Source: Bacteroidota bacterium
Lineage (GTDB): Bacteria > Bacteroidota > Bacteroidia > Bacteroidales > Prolixibacteraceae
Assembly (NCBI GenBank): GCA_030691295.1
Contig: JAUYEQ010000357.1
Location: 1-12,884, forward strand
DNA: 12,884 nucleotides
Reading direction: 5' to 3'
Shown here: positions 1-6,230 of the stretch, in pieces
How positions within the stretch are numbered: position 1 is the stretch's first letter
Layout: every line of letters starts with the position of its first letter
The notes under the pieces: model-generated
The model's database searches: none
What the model saw: the letters and a program-made list of their open reading frames with translations, nothing else
What the model was told of the DNA's origin: nothing
Position numbers and translations under genes: made by a program

Positions 1-1
1 G

Positions 2-496
2 GAAATGATTTCGATGCCGCAATTGACTGACATTTCATACCGGCAAGCTACCAACCTGATAGAAAGCGCCGGCCTGATTGCCGGAATAGTTGAATACGAA
101 CCTTCCGAATTTCCAGATCTCGTTCTGGAGCAAAAAGTAAACGGAAGAATTGTCAGGGAAGGCGAAAGGATTCCAAAAGGATCAATCGTCGATTTGGTTC
201 TGGGAAGTGAAGGCAATGCTACAAGCAGCAAAGTTCCGACATTGTTTGGGAATAACCTGGAAGAAGCCCGGCTGAAAATTCAGGAAGCATACCTGAATTT
301 AGGAACCGTTAATTACGATGAATCGTTTTCTTCGGAAGAAGAAAAACTCAAAGGCCAGATTTGGAAACAGAGTCCCGATCCCGCTGAAATATTTGAAATA
401 GCCAGAGGAGCAACCATTGATATTTGGCTAACCATTGACCCCACAAAACTTGAGGCAAAACCCGAAACGGAAGAACCCGATAATTCATTTTTTTAG
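2..496 (+). CDS. PASTA-domain protein, 3' part (5' end outside window)
   Basis: The frame is open from the first bases of the window, so the gene begins upstream; the ATG at 5 is probably internal. Numbered from that ATG, 163 residues are visible. They contain two PASTA-like repeats: residues about 3-68 (starting MPQLTDIS and ending VDLVLG) and about 76-145 (starting KVPTLFGNNLEEA and ending IDIWLTID). Each has the usual opening P-x-L/hydrophobic-x-G/D, a helix, and a late 'G' before the last strand. A short acidic tail rich in Glu and Pro follows. PASTA domains bind peptidoglycan or muropeptides in other bacteria. Bacteroidota relatives usually have one N-terminal membrane anchor and no kinase domain; the anchor would lie outside this window. 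The stop codon directly abuts the rluD start, suggesting co-transcription and translational coupling. Placement beside rluD and ddl fits an envelope role, but the exact function is unknown. Confidence 0.82.
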   Translation, partial: EMISMPQLTDISYRQATNLIESAGLIAGIVEYEPSEFPDLVLEQKVNGRIVREGERIPKGSIVDLVLGSEGNATSSKVPTLFGNNLEEARLKIQEAYLNLGTVNYDESFSSEEEKLKGQIWKQSPDPAEIFEIARGATIDIWLTIDPTKLEAKPETEEPDNSFF

Positions 497-1570
497 ATGA
501 TTGAAGAAACAGATTTTATTGACGATTTTGAAGATATTGAGGACATTGAAGAGACCGATGACGGCGCGCTGTTCGAGCATTATAATATAATTGTAGATCC
601 CGGTCAGACATTACTGCGCATCGACCGGTTTTTGTCGAACCGGTTGCAGAATGCCACCCGAAGCCGGTTGCAGGCCGCTGCCGATGAGGGGAAAATTCTG
701 GTCAACACGGTGCCGGTCAAATCGAGTTACAAGGTAAAACCCGGCGATGAAATTTCCATCGTGATGGACTATCCGCGGCGCGAACTCAAGATTATTCCTG
801 AGGACATGCCATTGAATATTGTTTATGAAGACGACCATCTGCTGGTTGTCAATAAACCGGCAGGATTGGTGGTTCACCCCGGACATGGGAATTATTCCGG
901 AACACTGGTCAATGCGCTGGCTTACCATTTTCAGGAATTACCACTTTTCCACTCAGACGATCCACGCCCGGGACTTATTCACCGGATTGACAAAAACACA
1001 TCTGGATTACTTGTGATTGCAAAAACTGTGGAAGCCAAAGTGAAGCTTTCGCTGCAATTTTTCGAAAAAACTACCAAGAGGAGATACGTTGCGCTTGTTT
1101 GGGGCGATCTTGCTGAAAATGAAGGAACCATTACCGGAAATATTGGCCGAAGCTTAAAAAACAGGCAGGTTTTTACCGTTTTTCCTGAAGCCGAACATGG
1201 GAAACCTGCAGTAACCCATTACAAAGTAATCGAGCGACTGGGATACGTAAATCTGGTGGAATGCCGCCTCGAAACAGGACGCACGCATCAGATCAGAGTG
1301 CACATGAAACACATCGGACACCCATTGTTTAACGACGACAATTACGGCGGCGACCAGGTTCTGAGAGGAACCACTTTTACAAAATACAAACAGTTCGTCA
1401 AAAATTGTTTTGAAATGATTCCACGTCAGGCGCTTCATGCACAAATGCTGGGTTTTGTGCATCCGGCAACCGGCGAAGAAATGGTTTTCGAATCAGAACT
1501 TCCTGAAGATTTGGCCAACGTAATTGTAAAATGGCGGAATTATTTATCGAATAGGGTAACTTCGGAATAA
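497..1570 (+). CDS. rluD: RluD-type 23S rRNA pseudouridine synthase (RluA family)
   Basis: A 357-residue protein converting uridine to pseudouridine in structured RNA. E. coli RluD modifies helix 69 of 23S rRNA; the target here is inferred by family. It starts with an acidic leader (residues 1-28, many Asp/Glu), as is common in Bacteroidota members. An S4 RNA-binding domain follows (about 38-93, with RIDRFLSNRL and the KVKPGD turn), then the catalytic domain. Motif II is GLIHRIDKNTSGLLV (159-173), with D165 the predicted catalytic aspartate. Motif III is LETGRTHQIRVH (258-269), and RQALHA follows at 310-315. Length is near the family norm. The ATG at 497 begins on the base after the upstream TAG, leaving no room for an independent ribosome site. 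RluD and RluA/RluC paralogues are hard to separate by eye; the S4 domain and gene context favour RluD. Confidence 0.93.
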   Translation: MIEETDFIDDFEDIEDIEETDDGALFEHYNIIVDPGQTLLRIDRFLSNRLQNATRSRLQAAADEGKILVNTVPVKSSYKVKPGDEISIVMDYPRRELKIIPEDMPLNIVYEDDHLLVVNKPAGLVVHPGHGNYSGTLVNALAYHFQELPLFHSDDPRPGLIHRIDKNTSGLLVIAKTVEAKVKLSLQFFEKTTKRRYVALVWGDLAENEGTITGNIGRSLKNRQVFTVFPEAEHGKPAVTHYKVIERLGYVNLVECRLETGRTHQIRVHMKHIGHPLFNDDNYGGDQVLRGTTFTKYKQFVKNCFEMIPRQALHAQMLGFVHPATGEEMVFESELPEDLANVIVKWRNYLSNRVTSE

Positions 1571-1576
1571 AAAAAC

Positions 1577-1633
1577 CACATAGACACATAGAACACATAG
1601 AGAAAAAATTTAAAAAAACTATGTGACCTATGT
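1577..1633 (+). repeat. CACATAG / CTATGTG inverted-repeat element
   Basis: Three close direct copies of CACATAG occur at 1577-1583, 1585-1591 and 1594-1600. An A-rich stretch follows, then the inverse CTATGTG at 1619-1625 and a partial CTATGT at 1628-1633. One strand can form a 7-bp stem from 1594-1600 with 1619-1625. It begins 6 bases after the rluD stop. Similar CACATAG-rich palindromes are recalled from many Bacteroidota intergenic regions. It may stabilise the rluD 3' end, but it has no typical terminator T-tract. Confidence 0.6.
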
Positions 1634-1671
1634 ACCTAAGTAATAGGAACTATATATTGTCGTATATTTTT

Positions 1672-1758
1672 CCAACTCACCCCACGTCCGCTTGCGGACG
1701 TTCCCCTCTCTTTTAAAAAGAGAGGGGAAAGCATCGCAGATGCGAGGGGGTGAGTTGG
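1672..1758 (+). repeat. Cloverleaf-forming palindromic repeat element
   Basis: A perfect 12-bp outer stem, CCAACTCACCCC (1672-1683) with GGGGTGAGTTGG (1747-1758), encloses three independent hairpins. The first pairs ACGTCCGC (1684-1691) with GCGGACGT (1694-1701). The second pairs CCCCTCTC (1703-1710) with GAGAGGGG (1720-1727), extended by T/A pairs inside. The third pairs GCATC (1731-1735) with GATGC (1739-1743). The whole unit is therefore a four-way junction. Similar units recur in Bacteroidota genomes from memory, and this looks like a non-coding, MITE/REP-like dispersed repeat. It is not a tRNA: no acceptor CCA, T-loop consensus or anticodon arm is recognisable. Confidence 0.75.
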
Positions 1759-1830
1759 GATAAAAAACAAAAAATAAAATGCGACATTATTTCATTCTCA
1801 TTACTTATGTGGTTCATAAAATACATACAT

Positions 1831-2808
1831 ATGAAAAAAAATATTGCTGTTATATATGGTGGCGACTCCTCCGAATTTGTAGTTTCGGTAAAAAGCAGTA
1901 AAAATGTATTCGGATCAATTGATCCGGCCATCTACAATGTTTGGAAAGTACAGATGAAAGGATTGGATTGGGAGGTTCTTGAAGATGACCAGGTGATCGC
2001 ATCCATCGATAAAAACGACTTTTCATTCAGCAAAAACGGAAAAAAAATACAATTCGATTTTGCATACATCACCATTCACGGCACCCCCGGCGAAGATGGC
2101 AAACTTCAGGGATATTTCGACATGGTTAAAATCCCCTACTCTACATGCGGTGTATATTCTTCGGCGCTTACTTTCAACAAGTATTTCTGCAGCAATTACC
2201 TTCGCAATTTCAAGGTTCCGATGGCAAAATCGGTTCGCTTGTTTAAAGGCGATCAGGTTGATGCCGATCACTTGGTTGGCGAACTCGGATTGCCAATGTT
2301 TGTGAAACCCAATGCAGGTGGTTCAAGTTTCGGCGTAACCAAGGTGAAAGAAAAAGAACAACTTTTGGCTGCGCTCGAGATGGCGATGAAAGAAAGCCAC
2401 GACATTCTGGTTGAGCAGTTCATAGATGGTCCGGAGTTTACCTGCGGATTGGTAAAACTTTCGGATCAGGAACTGATTTTTCCGGTTACTGAAGTCATTC
2501 CACAAAACGAATTTTTCGATTTCGATGCCAAATATACCGCAGGCAAAACCGATGAAATTACACCGGCCCGCATCTCTGCAGAACTGACACAAAAGATACA
2601 GCAACTCTCATCACGCATTTACGATTTGTGCGATTGCTCCGGAATTGTGCGAATGGACTACATACTGAAAGACAATGAATTCTATTTTCTGGAAGTAAAT
2701 ACAACACCCGGCATGACCGCCACCAGCTTTGTCCCGCAGCAAATTGCCGCGATGGATCGAAAATTAGGGGATGTATTGGGATTGATTATTGAAGATAAAC
2801 TGAAGTAA
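1831..2808 (+). CDS. ddl: D-alanine--D-alanine ligase
   Basis: A 325-residue ATP-grasp ligase joining two D-alanines with ATP in the cytoplasm to make the terminal dipeptide of the peptidoglycan precursor. E15 lies after YGGDSS. HGTPGEDGKLQG is at 83-94, and the ATP-binding KPNAGGSSFGV follows at 159-169. The metal-ligand set corresponding to E. coli DdlB D257, E270 and N272 appears as D276 (RMDY), E288 and N290 (FLEVNTTPGMT). The KYTAG segment at 234-238 keeps the Tyr typical of D-Ala-D-Ala rather than D-Ala-D-lactate enzymes. The ATG at 1831 was chosen because the protein begins with the canonical strand MKKNIAVIYGG. The frame is open back to a GTG at 1750, but that GTG lies inside the cloverleaf repeat and would add 27 residues unlike the family. 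An intrinsic terminator follows the stop. Confidence 0.95.
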   Translation: MKKNIAVIYGGDSSEFVVSVKSSKNVFGSIDPAIYNVWKVQMKGLDWEVLEDDQVIASIDKNDFSFSKNGKKIQFDFAYITIHGTPGEDGKLQGYFDMVKIPYSTCGVYSSALTFNKYFCSNYLRNFKVPMAKSVRLFKGDQVDADHLVGELGLPMFVKPNAGGSSFGVTKVKEKEQLLAALEMAMKESHDILVEQFIDGPEFTCGLVKLSDQELIFPVTEVIPQNEFFDFDAKYTAGKTDEITPARISAELTQKIQQLSSRIYDLCDCSGIVRMDYILKDNEFYFLEVNTTPGMTATSFVPQQIAAMDRKLGDVLGLIIEDKLK

Positions 2809-2833
2809 TTTTGTCGACAACTTAATATCTCGT

Positions 2834-2858
2834 GGAGGCCAAACGGTCTCCTTTTTTT
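2834..2858 (+). terminator. Intrinsic terminator after ddl
   Basis: GGAGGCC (2834-2840) pairs with GGTCTCC (2845-2851) across an AAAC loop, with one G-T wobble. Seven T residues follow (2852-2858). It sits 25 bases after the ddl stop and separates ddl from dnaB. Confidence 0.85.
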
Positions 2859-2859
2859 C

Positions 2860-2867
2860 TAACTTTG
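2860..2867 (+). promoter_or_regulatory. Candidate -7 element of the dnaB promoter
   Basis: TAACTTTG matches the Bacteroidota -7 consensus TAnnTTTG exactly. It lies just after the ddl terminator and about 65 bases before the dnaB ATG, a sensible leader length. No TTTG-like -33 element is visible at the usual distance, where the terminator stem lies, so support is partial. Confidence 0.45.
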
Positions 2868-2871
2868 AAAC

Positions 2872-2896
2872 CCTGCAAAAAATTTTAAAGTGCAGG
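2872..2896 (+). promoter_or_regulatory. Hairpin in the dnaB leader
   Basis: CCTGCA (2872-2877) pairs perfectly with TGCAGG (2891-2896) around a 13-base A/T-rich loop. It would fall at the start of the leader RNA made from the candidate promoter. It could be an mRNA-stabilising stem or a protein site; nothing shows which. Confidence 0.35.
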
Positions 2897-2931
2897 AAAC
2901 CCAAATATCTTATTGATTGAATTCCAAAAAC

Positions 2932-4503
2932 ATGGCCGGAGAAAGAAAAAATTACCAGCAAACAAATAAAATGACCATTGAGCAAGTCAACGCTCAATAC
3001 GGAAAAATCCCGCCTCAGGCCATTGAAGTAGAGGAAGCTGTTCTGGGCGCACTGATGCTCGAACGCGATGCCTACATTACTGTTGCCGACATCATCGACA
3101 CCAAAAGTTTTTACAAGGAAGAACATCAGAAGATTTTTGAAGTGATCAAATACTTGTCAACCCACGAAAAACCGGTTGACTTGCTGATGGTTACCCAAGA
3201 ACTGAAAAACCGTGAAAAGCTGGAAGAAGTGGGAGGTCCGTTGATGATCACCCAGTTGACCTCGAAAGTAGCTTCGGCAGCGCACATCGAGTTCCATTCG
3301 CGCATCATTGCACAAAAATTCATGCAGCGCGAAATGATCCGCGTTTCAACAGAAATTCAAACCAAAGCATACGACGACACCATTGATGTGGACGATTTGA
3401 TTGATTTTTCGGAGACAGCGCTTTTTCAGGTTGCGGAAGGAAATATCAAGAAAGAATCGATGCCCATCAAACCACTTTTACGCGAGGCAGCGCTTCTGAT
3501 CGAAGAGGCTTCGAAACGTGAAGACGGCCTGAGCGGGGTTCCCAGCGGATTTACCGCAATGGACCGCATTACTTCAGGATGGCAAAAGACCGACCTGATC
3601 ATTATTGCCGCCCGTCCTTCGATGGGAAAAACAGCTTTTGTTTTATCGATGGCGCGCAACATGGCCGTCGAACACAAGGTTCCGGTCGCTGTTTTTTCTC
3701 TTGAAATGTCCTCCATTCAGTTGGTTAACCGTTTGATTTCATCCGAAACTGAAATCGGTGGCGAGAAAATAAAAAACGGACGATTGCAGGGTTGGGAATG
3801 GGACCATTTCCACCGCAAACTGGCGGTTTTGGACGATGCCCCACTTTTTATCGACGATACTCCGGCCTTGTCAATTTTCGAATTCAGGGCCAAATGCCGC
3901 CGCCTGAAAATGCAGCACAACATTGGCGCTGTGATTGTCGATTACCTTCAGCTGATGACTGCCGGTACCGACAACAAAGGTAGCCGCGAACAGGAAGTAA
4001 GTATGATTTCGCGATCGTCGAAAGCCATTGGAAAGGAATTGAACATTCCTGTCATCGCACTTTCTCAGCTGAACCGTTCGGTCGAATCACGCGAAGGAAA
4101 ACGACCTCAGCTTTCCGACCTTCGCGAATCTGGCGCCATCGAGCAGGATGCCGACATCTTTTTGTTTATTCACCGCCCTTAATACTACGGAATTTACGAA
4201 GACGAAAACATCAATTCGCTCATCGGTGTGGCCGAAATTATCATTGCTAAACACAGAAACGGCGCGGTGGGCGATGTCAGACTGTCCTTCAAGAAAAACC
4301 TGGCCAAATTCTCCGACATGGAAAATATTATTCCTGAAGAAATTGGCGGCGGACAATACGGACAGAAAATGCAGTCAAAAATGAATGATGATTCCGGAGA
4401 CTCCTACCGTAGTAAATCAGGGGCGATACCGGTCAATGCATCGTTTGAAGATGAAAAATTTAGTCATTACGGAAATTCTGGAAGCAATGATGTACCATTT
4501 TAA
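2932..4503 (+). CDS. dnaB: Replicative DNA helicase DnaB, interrupted by an in-frame TAA
   Basis: This is the hexameric helicase that unwinds DNA ahead of the replication fork and recruits primase. The N-terminal domain (about 26-130, starting PPQAIEVEEAVLGALML) and linker are followed by the RecA-like domain. Walker A is ARPSMGKTA (227-235), Walker B is AVIVDYLQLM (333-342), then SQLNRSVE (378-385) and LSDLRESGAIEQDAD (394-408). A TAA at 4180-4182 stops the frame after residue 416, at HRP where homologues continue HRPEYY. The same frame then continues without a shift through GVAEIIIAKHRNGAVGDVRL, which contains the predicted arginine finger R442, to a TAA at 4501-4503. Reading through gives 523 residues, a normal length for this phylum; the 416-residue product would lack the arginine finger. 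The ATG at 2932 was preferred to the TTG at 2917. The 3' end overlaps the next gene. Confidence 0.93.
4180..4182 (+). other. Premature in-frame TAA inside dnaB
   Basis: The codon after HRP is TAA, followed in frame by TAC TAC GGA. DnaB homologues have Glu here, so a single G-to-T change (GAA to TAA) explains it. No frameshift is present. TAA is used as the ordinary stop for rluD, ddl, fecR and susC in this window, so general reassignment of TAA is excluded. Sequencing or assembly error, a strain variant or a true nonsense mutation remain possible. Confidence 0.9.
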
Positions 4504-5764
4504 CAAATACTTCAGGTTGTTGTTCGTTGCAATGTTGGTTTTGATCATCCAAACAGCAAATGCAGCTTTTATTTTAATCCCGATGGATGAAAAACAAAGC
4601 AACCATTTAAAATCATACGGCATAACCTACTGGACGCTGGAACAAGGCATTGAAGTTAAATGGCTGCTCAATTACCGTGGCGGAAGTTTCCTGATTCAGC
4701 ATCAGCAGGCCATAGCCAGTGAGTGTTTGGTGCGGGGCGTAAGTTTCGAAACCCTTGCCGACGGACAGGCAAACAATTTACTGGCCGAAATTTCGCGCGA
4801 AGATGTCAATCAGGATGCAATAAGTATGCAGAAAGCGCCGAAGGTTGCTGTTTATTCACCACCCAACAAACAACCCTGGGACGATGCTGTAACGCTGGTT
4901 TTAACTTATGCTGAAATTAAATTCGATGTCATTTATGACGAAGAAATACTGAATGGCAAACTGAAAGAGTACGATTGGCTGCACCTTCACCACGAAGACT
5001 TTACCGGTCAGTTCGGGAAATTCTATCAGGCATACCAACATGTTCAGTGGTATCAGGAAGAAGTTCGGATTAATAAAGAACTTGCACAAAAGATGGGTTT
5101 CATGAAGGTTTCGGAAATGAAAAAGGTGATTACCCGCGATATCCGGCAGTTCATCGAAAACGGCGGTTTCCTTTTTGCCATGTGCGCCGCTACCGATACC
5201 TACGACATCACCCAATCTGCTCAAGGTATCGACATTTGCGAATCCATGTACGATGGCGATCCTGCAGATCCTCACATGAACGATCACCTTGATTTTGAAC
5301 ACACTTTAGCTTTTCACAATTTCAAAATCAATCGCAATCCGTATGAATATGAGTTCTCGGATATCGATGTTTCCACCAGCAGGAAAGTTCCCCGCGAACA
5401 GGATTATTTTACGCTGTTCCAGTTTTCAGCAAAATGGGATCCCGTGCCAACCATGTTGTGCCAGAACCATGTAAACATGATCAAAGGATTCATGGGACAA
5501 ACCACTGCTTTCGACAAAAACCTGGTAAAACCCAACGTTTTGATAATGGGTGAAAACAAGGCTGCCAACGAAGCACGATACCTGCACGGCGAGCAGGGCA
5601 AAGGGTTCTGGACTTTCTACGGTGGCCACGATCCTGAAGATTACCAACATTTTGTAGGCGACCCGGCTACCGACCTGAACTTACACCCGAACTCTCCCGG
5701 GTACCGTTTAATCCTGAACAACGTGCTGTTTCCGGCAGCCAAGAAAAAGAAACAGAAGACGTAA
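4490..5764 (+). CDS. Secreted Bacteroidota protein, amidotransferase/ThuA-like fold (often labelled 'asparagine synthetase B')
   Basis: A 424-residue exported protein. Residues 1-25 form a signal peptide: Lys/Arg after the start, the hydrophobic run LLFVAMLVLII, and predicted cleavage after QTANA. The mature part begins AFILIPMDEKQSNHLK and has conserved-looking blocks: YGITYWTLEQG (43-53), WLLNYRGGSF (58-67), VYSPPNKQPWDDAVTLVLTY (121-140), YDWLHLHHEDF (161-171), GGFLFAMCAATDTYDI (225-240) and FWTFYGGHDPEDYQH (373-387). I recall close relatives being labelled asparagine synthetase B. No N-terminal Cys glutaminase domain or SGGLDS-type ATP-pyrophosphatase loop is visible, and the protein is secreted, so that name is unsupported. 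The strand-rich HHEDF block, C232 in FAMCAATDT and late GGHD suggest a class-I-glutamine-amidotransferase or ThuA-like fold, which is inference. The start follows a tandem ATGATG (4487, 4490) and overlaps dnaB by 14-17 bases. Function is unknown. Confidence 0.8.
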   Translation: MYHFNKYFRLLFVAMLVLIIQTANAAFILIPMDEKQSNHLKSYGITYWTLEQGIEVKWLLNYRGGSFLIQHQQAIASECLVRGVSFETLADGQANNLLAEISREDVNQDAISMQKAPKVAVYSPPNKQPWDDAVTLVLTYAEIKFDVIYDEEILNGKLKEYDWLHLHHEDFTGQFGKFYQAYQHVQWYQEEVRINKELAQKMGFMKVSEMKKVITRDIRQFIENGGFLFAMCAATDTYDITQSAQGIDICESMYDGDPADPHMNDHLDFEHTLAFHNFKINRNPYEYEFSDIDVSTSRKVPREQDYFTLFQFSAKWDPVPTMLCQNHVNMIKGFMGQTTAFDKNLVKPNVLIMGENKAANEARYLHGEQGKGFWTFYGGHDPEDYQHFVGDPATDLNLHPNSPGYRLILNNVLFPAAKKKKQKT

Positions 5765-5826
5765 ACAGTGGGCAGTCGCAATGTTCAGTAATCAGAAAGA
5801 GGTTCAGATTTTATGATCGCGCACGA

Positions 5827-5949
5827 GACTCTGAAAGAGTCAAATATAAATAACCCCGGGTGAAGTGAAACGGACCCCGGGGAGAAGGCTAACAAGTATC
5901 ACAAGGCGCATCCAACCTTCTAATTTGAAACGAAAAAGTTGTATGCGCC
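5827..5949 (+). repeat. Array of three hairpins, REP-like element
   Basis: Hairpin 1 pairs GACTCT (5827-5832) with AGAGTC (5836-5841) around GAA. Hairpin 2 pairs CCCCGGG (5854-5860) with CCCGGGG (5876-5882) around a 15-base loop. Hairpin 3 pairs GGCGCAT-c-CAAC (5905-5916) with GTTG-t-ATGCGCC (5938-5949), 11 pairs with one mismatch. The layout of a small CTGAAAG hairpin, an A/T spacer and then a CCCCGGG hairpin resembles dispersed REP-type repeats recalled from other Bacteroidota. A small structured RNA is an alternative, but nothing here shows transcription. Confidence 0.6.
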
Positions 5950-6166
5950 GCAAATTGAAAACACACATTCGAAGATTTTGCCAGCCGCAAGTAGCCAGCC
6001 GCCAGTTGTCCATTGGTCAGTCGCAGGAAGCAGGTGAAGGTGGGAAGATGGAAGGTGAGAGCGTATGAAAGGGCAGTTTTGTCTCAAACAATTTACCCAT
6101 TAAGTCATATTTGCATTGAATTGATTTTCCTCTTTTAACCATAAAAACAATATAACCATCCAACTA

Positions 6167-6199
6167 TTTGATGGGCTCGTCCAAACTTTACTACTTTTA
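6167..6199 (+). promoter_or_regulatory. Weak candidate promoter for the ECF sigma gene
   Basis: TTTG at 6167-6170 and TACTTTTA at 6192-6199 resemble the Bacteroidota -33 (TTTG) and -7 (TAnnTTTG) elements. The spacer is 21 bases and the last G of the -7 element is replaced by A. This would give a leader of about 25 bases before the ATG at 6231. Such matches are frequent by chance in A/T-rich DNA. Confidence 0.3.
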
Positions 6200-6230
6200 T
6201 ACCGAAAAATTTCTGATTTAGATTTTATTG

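Larger units (their letters stand above)
5765..6230. other. 466-base spacer without a credible gene
   Basis: The spacer holds the three-hairpin element at 5827-5949, described separately. The octamer CAGTCGCA occurs twice, at 5773-5780 and 6018-6025. CCAGCCGC occurs twice, 14 bases apart (5981-5988 and 5995-6002). The last 170 bases are A/T-rich leader and possible promoter for the sigma factor. A GTG-started 67-codon frame (5865-6068) runs through the hairpins, is Arg/Lys-rich and resembles no family known to me, so it is not called. No T-tract terminator is visible after the gene ending at 5764. Confidence 0.7.

Noticed and set aside
1672..1758. tRNA or tRNA-like gene in the cloverleaf
   Set aside because: Stem lengths are not tRNA-like and there is no T-loop, D-loop, anticodon arm or CCA context.
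1577..1758. CRISPR array in the repeat-rich spacer
   Set aside because: There are no equal-length direct repeats with unique spacers; the repeats are inverted and of different families.
1802..1809. TACTTATG as the -7 promoter element for ddl
   Set aside because: One mismatch to TAnnTTTG and no -33 TTTG at a suitable distance; too weak to call.
4180..4182. Genome-wide reassignment of TAA
   Set aside because: rluD, ddl, fecR, susC and dnaB itself end with TAA at family-normal lengths.
4228..4503. Separate 91-codon gene after the dnaB stop
   Set aside because: It is in the same frame as dnaB and encodes the conserved C-terminal helicase motif, so it is the rest of dnaB.
4901..5302. 133-codon minus-strand frame inside the secreted protein gene
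   Set aside because: It is a shadow of the + strand gene, whose signal peptide and conserved blocks are convincing.
4490..5764. Asparagine synthetase B
   Set aside because: No glutaminase N-terminal Cys, no ATP-pyrophosphatase loop, and an export signal is present.
5865..6068. GTG-started 67-codon frame, Arg/Lys-rich
   Set aside because: It runs through two hairpins of a repeat-like element, matches no family known to me, and has no clear start signal. The composition looks like translated repeat.
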